The notes under the pieces were generated by a model. The model did not search any database and had not been told where the DNA came from. It was given only the letters and a program-made list of their open reading frames with translations. Source: CAYUYM01 sp964449305 (GTDB lineage: Bacteria; Bacteroidota; Ignavibacteria; SZUA-365; CAYQST01). Taken from it: a stretch of 23,258 bases of DNA. This document shows positions 1 through 9,300 of this stretch, piece by piece. Every line of letters begins with the position of its first letter. Position 1 is the first letter of the stretch. A program made the translations under genes and the position numbers. The stretch is from assembly GCA_964449305.1 (NCBI GenBank), contig CAYUYM010000030.1:1-23258 (forward strand). Reading direction: 5' to 3'.

Positions 1-1690
1 TGATGATCTTGAGTGTCAGGTTGCCCGAGAGCCCCACCTGGTTGATGATGTCGAAGGCCTCCTTCAGTGTGGGATAGCTTCCTGCCACACCCACGGTCAC
101 GGTGCCGTTGAGCGGCGCCTGCACTGTGAGGTAGTCCGTCGGTGCCGTCACAGTCGGCGTTTGCGCCACTGCCGACACCGTGAGCTGCGTGCATTCCGCA
201 TCAATCAGGTTGCCGGTCGCCGCAGAGGCGGAGATGTCGTAGGTGAGCCAGAAGTGGTTCGTGCCGCGGGCGAGCGCCTGCGTGCCGTTGATCGTGAACG
301 CGCCCGAGGGGGCCGGATAGGTCGCGCCAAACTGGTTGACCGCGGCGAAGGTGGACGAGGTGCCCGTGTAATATATCTTCGCATTCACGAGATCCGCCGT
401 GTTGGTGGTGCCCGTGGTGCCCAGCACGATCTGCTGCATGGTGAGCGGATTGCCTGGATTCGAGGTCACCACTTCGATGCCGATGATGCGGGAGTTGGTG
501 GATCCCGCGGCCACGAGGCCGGACAGGCCGGTGGTGGTGGATGATACGTAGGTCATCTGCAACGGGATGCCGTCGAACTCGTCGGCGCCCATGTCGGCGG
601 CGATGGCCCCACCGTTGACCGATCCCGCCGGACCGGGACGCACATCACCATCGATGTCGATGCTGATGCCCACGGCCGCTCCTCTGGATTCACAGCCGAT
701 GGCAAGCACGGGGTTGATGTGGAGATTCGTGGCCGAGGTGAACTGGGGATCCTCGCTCACCGACATGCCGTCCTGACCGGTGAACGTCTTCCAGTCGTTG
801 AAGGTGGTCACGTCGGCGGTGCCGTTGTAGCCGTAGAGTGCATATGCACCCGATGGCCAGTAGTCGTTGTTGTTGAAGGTGGTGGTGCCGATCACGTAGG
901 ACGACGGAATCCACACGGCATAGCTCTTCGATCCTGTCGCACCGCTGATGGCGTTGCTGAAGATGTTGTTGCGAACGTCGTGGGCGTTGTAGCTCGACGA
1001 GGTGAACGCCAGCGCCATGGACCCGGTGGCCGTGGTGGAGACACAGGTGCCCGTGAGGTGCACCGAGTTGTGCCAGATGGAATGCCCCGTGCCACCGGCG
1101 ATGCGGATGCCGATCGGCGCATACGTGGTGCCGATGGTGCCGCCGCCGTTGTTGAGGATGTCCCACACCATGTTGTTCTCCACATGGATGCCCGTGCCAC
1201 CCGACGTGGACGAGATGTTGATGCCATAGGCCCCGTAGCCCGAGGTCGACGTGCTCGTGTTGATCACCCCGTGCACACGGTTGCGGCGCACAATGGTCCC
1301 TGCGGAGTAGCTCGCCACATCGATGCCCATGATCGCACCGGAGTACGCCATGGTGATGCCCTGCACCTCGTTGAGTTCGATCACACCTGCATCCATGCCG
1401 TACACATAGATGCCCTTGTAGGTGATGGTGCTGGCCGGAGTGACGGATCCGATCGTGTTGAGGCGGATCTGGCTGTTGCTGTTCACACCGATGTTGGATC
1501 CGTAGGCATAGATGCCGAAGTAGCCCCTCTCGAGCAGGTTGTTCTCCACAAGGAAGTAATCGTTGTCATAGCCCGACACACCCGGCGTTGCGCCGCCGAT
1601 GCTGATGACGTAGGCACCCGAGGCCACATGCCCGGCACGCAGCACGCAGTTCTTCACGGTGAAGTGCGAGGATCCCATCCCGGTGCCGGT
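1..1690 (-). CDS. Giant beta-helix protein, part left of the N gap; runs off the window edge
   Basis: The minus strand from 1690 to 1 is open in one frame (563 codons) and numerically keeps the frame of the segments right of the gap. It encodes the same repeat pattern: HFTVKNCVLRAGH, NNLLERGYFGIY, VHVENNMVWDIL-type rungs, HSIWHNSVHLTGTC, FTGQDGMSVSEDPQFTS, DIDGDVRPGPAGS, DMGADEFDGIP, the sandwich (NAKIYYTGTSSTF, NHFWLTYDIS) and the opening of another unit (APLNGTVTVGVAG). It carries CAG (Gln) at 773-775, the position that is TAG in the neighbouring unit. The C-terminus and any sorting signal lie beyond position 1. This part is not a separate gene; it is split off only by the assembly gap and the window edge. 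Confidence 0.8.
119..1690 (-). repeat. Beta-helix/sandwich repeat unit 4 (start lost in gap), followed by the opening of unit 5
   Basis: The entry segment and first rungs are missing in the gap. The rest of the helix, the FTGQDG motif (CAG at 773-775), GADEFDGIP near 570 and a complete sandwich domain are present. From 118 down to 1 the entry motif of a fifth unit begins (APLNGTVTVGVAG..LKEAFDIIN), so the array has at least five units. Confidence 0.8.
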
Positions 1691-1790
1691 NNNNNNNNNN
1701 NNNNNNNNNNNNNNNNNNNNNNNNNNNNNNNNNNNNNNNNNNNNNNNNNNNNNNNNNNNNNNNNNNNNNNNNNNNNNNNNNNNNNNNNNN
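1691..1790. other. Assembly gap (100 Ns) inside the repeat array
   Basis: Exactly 100 Ns interrupt the coding repeat. The flanks are the sandwich start of one unit (GFGGYTA) and the middle of the next beta-helix (GSSHFTVKNC). In an intact unit these two points are about 263 residues apart, so about 790 bases are missing rather than 100, and possibly a multiple of a unit more. The round number is the usual placeholder for a gap of unknown length. Confidence 0.95.
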
Positions 1791-2056
1791 GCGGTGTAGC
1801 CCCCGAAGCCCGCCGTGGTGGACGAGACATAGGCCATCGGCATCGGCACACCGTCGAACTCGTCGGCACCGAGGTCGGGCGCCGACGCCCCGCCGTTGAC
1901 GGAACCCGTGGGACCGGGCCGCACGTCGCCATCGATGTCGTTGGTGACGGTGGTCAGAAGGCCTCCGGACTCCAACAGTGTCGGCGTGGTGCCGGCATTG
2001 ATGTGGAGGTTGGTGGGTGACGTGAACAGCGGATCGACCGAGATCGACGTCGCATC
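1791..2056 (-). CDS. Giant beta-helix protein, continuation after TAG up to the N gap
   Basis: Directly after the TAG at 2057-2059 the same frame reads DATSISVDPLFTSPTNLHIN, then TNDIDGDVRPGPTGS, PDLGADEFDGVP and YVSSTTAGFGGYTA. This matches the sister units residue for residue in pattern (for example SIDPLFTSATNLHINSG and DIDGDVRPGPAGS). There is no frameshift and no further stop before the Ns begin at 1790. This stretch therefore belongs to the same gene as 2057-9988 and would be missed by ordinary gene calling because no start codon precedes it. Confidence 0.8.
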
Positions 2057-3358
2057 CTACCCTGTCATGAGACGCAGATCGGCGAGCGATGCGAGGTCCG
2101 TGGCTGTGGCGGCGTTGTAGGCCAGGATGCCGAACGGACCCGAGACGAAGTAGTCATTGCCCGTGATGGTGCTCGACGACCAGGTGTACCCGGAGGGCGA
2201 CCACAGCGCATAGCTCTTGGAGCCGGCCGCACCGGTGACGGCGTTCGCAAAGATGTTGTTGCGGATGGTGTGGGCGTTGTAGCTCGAGGAGCTCATCCCG
2301 AAGGCGATGCTGCCTGTCGGGTCGACTGAGGAACAGGTGCCGGTCAGGTACACGGAGTTGTGCTGGATGGTGTGCCCCGTGCCGCCGGCGATGCGGATGC
2401 CGATGGGCGCATAGGTGGTGCCGATGGTGCCGCCGCCGTTGCAAAGGATGTCGTACACCATGTTGTTCTCGATGCGGTGATTTGTGCCGGTCGAGGTCGA
2501 GATGATATTGATGCCGTAGGCTGCGTAGCCCGTGGTGGATGTGGAGGTGTTGTTGATGCCGTGAACCACGTTCCTCCGGATGATGGCGCTCGGGCTGTAG
2601 GACGAGAGCTCGATGCCGGAGATCGCCCCGGAGTAGGCCATGGTGATGCCGAAGACCTCGTTGCCATCCACCAGCACGCCATCCTGCCCGTAGAGGTACA
2701 TCCCCTTGTAGGCGACAAGGTCGGACGGCGTCGAGGAGCCGACAACATTGCCGATGATCTGCCCGCCGCTGTTCACCGCGCTCGACGTGGAGTAGATGTA
2801 CATCCCGTAGTACCCACGCTCGAGAAGGTTGTTCTGCACCGTATAGTTGTCGTTGTCATACCCGGTGGAACCGCCCGTGGCGCCGCCGATGGAGAGCACG
2901 TAACTGCCCGAGGCCGTGTGACCGGACTTCAGGCGGCAGTTCTTCAGGGTGAAATTCGTGGACCCCGCGCCCGCCGTGGTACCGCTCACGGTGACGGCAG
3001 TGTTCGTGCCCGCGCTGGAGGTGTTGATGATGGACAGGTCGCGCGTCGTGCCACCCACGGTGTTCGATCCGTCGATCGTCACACGATCGGCCCCGTTGAT
3101 CTGGATGAGGTTGCCCGGGACGGGGCCCTCGATGACCGGCGTTGTGGATGCGGCCGGTTTGACGAGGAGTGTGTAGTTGGATCCGACGGGGGTCTCCGTC
3201 CATTGATTCAGCGTGGCCGGGGATGGCAGCGTCTGGCTGCTGATGATGCTGAAGTCCGTGTTGCCCGTGAGGCCCGTGTTGTTGATGTGCTCGAAGGCCT
3301 CGGTCAGGTTCTCGAACTGCCCGCCGGTGCCGACCGTGTACGTGCCCGAAAGCGGTCC
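1791..3358 (-). repeat. Beta-helix/sandwich repeat unit 3 (truncated by gap; contains the TAG)
   Basis: The unit begins at GPLSGTYTVGTGG and keeps the full beta-helix and the GADEFDGVP motif (near 1853). Its sandwich domain is lost in the N gap. The codon at 2057-2059 is TAG where units 1, 2 and 4 have CAG. Otherwise the unit is intact and in frame. Confidence 0.8.
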
Positions 3359-6300
3359 GAGAATGGTGCGGCCACCGCCAGGGAAGGTCGGCGTAGGGAC
3401 ATGTGTGCCACCCGCCGTGAACTGCCAGCACTCTGCATTGACGGAGTGACCGCTCACCGCGCCCACAGTGAGGTCGTACGTGAGCCAGAAGTAGTTGATG
3501 CCCTCGGCCAGGGCCTGGGAACCGGTGATCTGGTAATCGACAATGGGGTTCGGGAAGGTGTAGGTGCTGCCAAACGCCGTTGATCCGACAAAGACCGGCG
3601 ATGTCCCTGTGTACCAGAGCTTGGCATTGACGAGGTCGGTGACTGGATCGGTGCAGCCCGTGGTCTTCAAGTCGAACGCGGTGATGACGACGGGCGAGAG
3701 GGACCCGGTGGTCTGCACGTCGATGCGGATGATCTGCCGGTTTGGAGCTCCGGGGTACATGTACCCGCTGATGCCGGTCACTGTGCTCGACACGATGGAC
3801 ATGGATGCAGGCGGCACACCATCGAACTCGTCGGCACCGATGTCGGGCAGGGTTCCACCACCATTCACCGAGCCGGCGGGGCCCGGTCGCACGTCACCAT
3901 CGATGTCCGTGGTCAGGCCGGCAATCACGTCGGCACCCGATTCCAGGTTGGTGGGCGTCAGGCCGGAGTTGATGTGGAGATTGGTTGCGGAGGTGAAGAG
4001 CGGATCGATCGACCAGGAATCGGCATCCTGGCTCGTGGAGATGCGCCACGCGGCAAGTGTGGATGCATCCGCGGAGCCATCCCACCCGAGCACACCGACA
4101 CTGCCCGACACAAAGTAATCGTTGTTGTCGATGGTGGTGGAGGTGAAGCTGTAGGAGGAGGGCGCCCAGATGGCATAGCTCTTCGAACCGGTGACACCGG
4201 TGATGGCATTGGCGAAGATGTTGTTGCGGATGTCGTGGGCGTTGTAGCTGGAGGAGCTTATGCCGAAGGCCATGGAACCGGTCTCCACGCCGGAGGGCGG
4301 AGTGCCGGTGAGATACACCGTGTTGTGATAGATCTGGTGGCCCGTGCCGCCGGCGATGCGGATCCCGATGGGCGCATACGTGGTGCCGATGGTGCCGCCG
4401 CCAAAGCACATGATGTCGTACACCATGTTGTTCTCGATGCGGATGTTCGCCCCGGTGCTCGTCGCAATGATGTTGATGCCGTAGGCGCCATATCCCGTCG
4501 TGGACGTGCTGGAGTTGTACAGGCCGTGCACCACGTTCTTCCGGATGATGGAGTTTGCGGAGTAGGACGACACCTCGATGCCCGCAAGCGCCCCGGAGTA
4601 CGCCATGGTCATGCCGAACACCTCGTTGCCCTCCACCACCACGCCATCCTGCCCGTACAGATAGATGCCCTTGTAGGTGACAAGCTTCGCGGGGTCGGTG
4701 GATCCGACCACGTTGCCTGCAATGAGCCCGTTGCTGTTGAGGGCGCTGCTTGTGGAGTAGACATACATGCCGTAGTACCCGCGCTCCAGCACGTTGTTCT
4801 GCACCGTGTATGAGTCATTGTCGTACCCGGTGGATCCGCCCGTGGCGCCGCCGATGCTCAGCACATACGAACCGGAGGCGATGTGCCCGGCACGCAGCAC
4901 ACAGTTCTTCACCGTGAAGTTGAGCGAGCCGTTGCCCGCAGATGTTCCGGAAACGGTGATGCCGGTGTTCGTTCCCGAGGTGACGGTGTTCTCGATGGTG
5001 AGATCGCGCGTCGTGCCGCCCACGGTGTTCGATCCGTCGATGGTGACGCCATCGGCGCCGTTTATCTGGATGAGGTTGCCGGCAACAGCGCCATCGATGA
5101 CCGGTGTGGTCGTGGCCGCGGGCTTGATGAGCAGGGTGAAACCCGCTCCCACGGTCCAGGGGTTGATGATCGCCGACGAGCTCAAAGTCTGGCTCGCGGT
5201 GATCGAGAGTGTCGTGTTCCCCGCAAGGCCGGCGTTGTTGATGAAGTCGAATGCATCTTTGAGGTTCGGGAAGTTCCCTCCCGTGCCGACGGTGAAGACG
5301 CCGTTCAGGGGACCCTGCACGGTGCGATGCCCGGCGGGGGCCTGCGTTGTCGGGATCTGCGCGATGGAGTTCACCGTGATGCCCGTGCATTCGGCATCGA
5401 GGAAATCGCCAGTCGTTGCCGATGCGCTCACATCATAGGTCAGCCAGAAGTAGTTCGTCCCCTCGTTCAGCGTCTGCGTTCCGGTGATCGTAAACGCGCC
5501 TGATGGTGCATTGATGGGGCTTCCGAACTGCATCGTGGTGGCGAAGGTGGAGGACGATCCCGTGTACCAGAGCTTCGCGTTCGTGATGTCGGCGGGCACC
5601 GTCGTACCGTTGGTCGAGAGATCGAACTGCGTCACGTCGAAGGGCATGCCGGCGTTGGCCGTCACAACCTCGATGCCGATGACCTGCGTCTGGGTTGCGC
5701 CCGGCGCAACGTAGCCCGTCATCCCAGTGGTGGTGGACGAGACGTAGACCATGGCCTGCACGGGCACGCCGTCGAACTCATCGGCACCCAGGTCGGGGGC
5801 GGTCGCGCCGCCGTTCACCGAACCCACGGGGCCCGGCCGTGTGTCACCATCGATGTCGGTGGTCACGCCCAGAGTGGCGCCGCTCGATTCCAGGGAGTTC
5901 TGTGTGGTGCCCGCATTGATGTGGGGATTCGTGGTGGAGGTGAACATCGGATCGGCCGACACCGACAGCCCGTCCTGCCCGGTGAAGGCCCGCCAGGCGA
6001 ACATGGTGGTGACATCGGCGCTGCCGTTGTATCCGAGCACGCCGTAGGTGCCCGAGGGCCAGTAATCGTTGTTGTTGATGATGGTCCCGGCAAAGGAGTA
6101 CGACGCGGGGAAGTACATGGTGTAGGACTTGCTGCCCGCGTAGCCCTCGATGGCGTTCATGAAGACGTTGTTGCGAATGTCGAGCCCGTTGTTCCCCGCG
6201 GCGGCCACGGCGAAGGCCATCGAATATGCGGCTGCCGTGGGGCCGGTGAAGGTGCCCGTCAGGGACACGGAGTTGTGGTACACCATGTGTCCGGTGCCGC

Positions 6301-9300
6301 CGCCGATGCGGATGCCGATGTTGTCGGTGGTCGCACTGAGGGATGCGTCCCCATAGTTCATGATGTCGTACACCATGTTGTTCTCGATGCGGATGCTGTT
6401 CGATCCCGAGGTGCCGCTGATGTTGATGCCATAGGCGCCATAGCCGCTGGTGCTCGTGTTGTTCATGCCGTACACCCGGTTCTTCCGTACGATGCTGCCC
6501 GTGCAGTCGTTGCCGACGTCGATGCCGAGAATCGGTCCGGAATACGACAGGACCTGGTTGAACACCTCGTTGCCTTCGATAAGGCCCATGTCGAGTCCGG
6601 CGACGCCGATGCCGCGATAGGAGACGTAGTCCGTGCCTGTCACGGATCCCACCGTGTTGTTCCGGATGACGGTCACATCGTTTCGCCCCGTTGCTCCGGC
6701 GCCCACGAAGATTCCCGTGTAGGCCTTCTCGATCAGGTTGTTCTCGATCGTGAGAAGATCGTTGTCGTCCCCGTTGGAACCGATGGTGGCTGCGCTGCCC
6801 ACGGAGATGCCATGGGAGCCCGATGCGATGTGGCCGGACCGGACGATGGTGTTCTTGATCGTGACCTGGCTGGCACCGAGGCCCGTGCCAAGGCTCCCCA
6901 CCAGGATGGCGGCGACGGTGCCCGATCCGTTGAGCTGCGCGATGGTGAGATCCCTGGTCGTCCCACCGATGGTGTTCGAACCATCGATGGTGACCCTGTC
7001 GGCACCATTGATCTTGACGATGGCCGAGGAGGCCACTGCACCGCTGATGGTGGGCGTGGTCCCTGCGGCCGGTTTGATGGTCATGAAGAATCCCGACGTT
7101 GGAGGATACTCGGACCATTGGTTGAGCGAGGCTGTGGCAGTCTCCGTTGTGCTGCTGACGATCTCCGCCATGATGTCGCCCGTCACGGCCTTCGCATTGA
7201 CATCATCGAAGAAGGCCTTCAGTGTGGCGTAGGTGCCTGCCGGGGTCCCGCCGCCGATGGTGTAGGTGCCCGCCATGGCCCCGACCGTGGTGAAGCTGTT
7301 GATGGTGCCGGTGATCGGCGCGCAGGAACCAGGGAGATCGACATTTGGTGGCAGCGTCGCGGGTGTTCCGGAATTGATGGCCACGTTGTTGATCTGATCA
7401 GCTGCAACAACGAAATACTGGATCACATCACCCGCAGTGAAGCTCCCGCCGGGAGGGTTGCCCGCGAGCAGCGAAAAGTCCAGCGTGAAGGTGTAGGTGT
7501 TGCCCGATGGCGGCAGCGATGCCTCCACCCACTTCCACCCGTCATCGACTGCCGTGTTGCCGACAAAGGCGTTGGCATTGACCACGGAGGGCGAAACGGC
7601 CGTCGACCGCCGGTAGTAGCAGCGTGGGGCCTCGTTCGGGTTGGTGTTCACACCCGAGGCATCGGTGATGGTGGCGGTAAACTGGTAGGTGCCGGCAGTG
7701 ACGGGAACATTGCCGATGGCCGTGTACACGATGGCGGGGCCGGTGAGGTCGGACGGCGTGAAGTCACCCTCGTCGGCACCGATGTCCGGGGCCGACCCCA
7801 TGCCGGCATAGCCCGCCTCGCCGAAGCGGACATCGGCATCATGATCGTCGGTGATGGCCGGCGTGGTGATGCGGATGGCACCACTCTCACACTGCGTCGG
7901 TGTCCCGGGGTCGAGGTGGAGGTCGTAGGGGGCGGAACCGACATTGATGAATGGCGGCAGTTCAAACACGGACGCCTGGTCCCGCGTGGCCATGTAGGTC
8001 TTGTACTCCGCCAGGGTGCGCTTCGGCACGGCGAGGTTGGGATCGAAATAGATGCCCCGCGTCGTGTCCGATGCCGGGCTGGCGACATGGAAGCAGTTCG
8101 TGTTCGAGCTCGTGCTGTACGTGGTCAGCGTGCCGCTGGCCCGCCGGAACGCGAGGTTGTAGCATCCGGTACCGGTCACCGACGAGGCGCTGGACTCGTT
8201 CACGAGGATGTTGTTCCGCAGGGTGAAGGTCGGCGTGCTGCTGGCGTAGAGCGCCGCGGATCCGAAGGTGGTCGCCGAAGTGCTGCTCGTGTTGAGGTAC
8301 ACGGTGTTGTAGTCGCAGGTGACCGTCGTCCCGGTGTTGAAGTAGATCCCGGCGGCGGCAATCGTGCTTGCCGCGGCCGTTGTCTGGATGTCGGAGACGA
8401 AGTTGTTCGAGACATTGAAGGTGACGGCGCTGCTCCCATAGATGCCGTAGCCCAGTGCTGCGGAGCCGATCGCGGAGAGACCGGTGATCGTGTTCTTCGC
8501 GATCGTGACCACAGGGGTGGTGCCGCTGTTGTTGATGTACACACCATACACCGTGCCGGAACCGGCGCCAATGGACAGCGACCTGATCGTGTTTCCCGTG
8601 AAGGTCTGCGCTGCAGGAGCGGCACTGAAATACCACCCGGCGATGACGTTGGTCGTTCCGATGCCGGCCCCGCTGATGGAGAGATTTGTCACGGTGTTGT
8701 TGTAGTCGTCATGCGATGTCACGTTGGTTGTTGTGCTCTTGTAGAACCCGTAGATGGTGGCAGCAGTGCTGCCGGACGTGTTCGGCATCGAGCAGTTGTC
8801 CACGGTGTTCTCATACACCGCCTCCGTCCCGGCGTAGTAGGCGCGCAGCGCGTAGATCGCTCCCGAGGCTCCCGTCTTCGTCAGGTTGCTGACAGCGTTG
8901 TTGTGGATGCTGCACGTGGTGGAGGTGCCATACGTGTAGTCGTAGATGCCATACAGGGCTCCTGTCCCCGCCAGCGTCAGATCGTGCACGTTGTTCCCGC
9001 TGGTCTCCGAGGAACTCGCCGCTGCGGTCTGGTAGATGCCGTACATCGTCCCCGTCGTGGCCGAGGTGTAACTGAGCTGCACATCGTTGTTCTGGATGCG
9101 CACCGTGCCGCTGCTCGACGAGCTCTTGATGCCCGTGCACTCCGACGTGGTTGAATTGGAGGTGACGTTCACCATGTTCGACCCGATGTCCACCGTGTTG
9201 CCGCTGCCCGAGCTGTTGAAGATGCCGTAGAGCGTGGTGGTGTGCCCGGTGCCGGTCCGTGTGAGGGTGTTGTTCTCGATCTTCAATCCGTGCTGGTAGA

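Noticed and set aside
719..2020. Plus-strand open frame that spans the N gap
   Set aside because: It reads through 100 unknown bases and is antisense to the beta-helix units; there is no protein-like composition.
119..7282. CRISPR array or non-coding satellite
   Set aside because: The repeat period is about 1.96 kb, stays in one coding frame, and varies mostly in ways that keep the protein pattern; there are no short direct repeats with spacers.
5921..9154. A 1,077-codon open frame on the plus strand inside the giant gene
   Set aside because: It is antisense to clearly conserved repeat sequence, is rich in Arg/Gly/Val/His with no domain pattern, and arises because GC-rich Gly/Thr/Ser/Asn codons leave few stops on the other strand.
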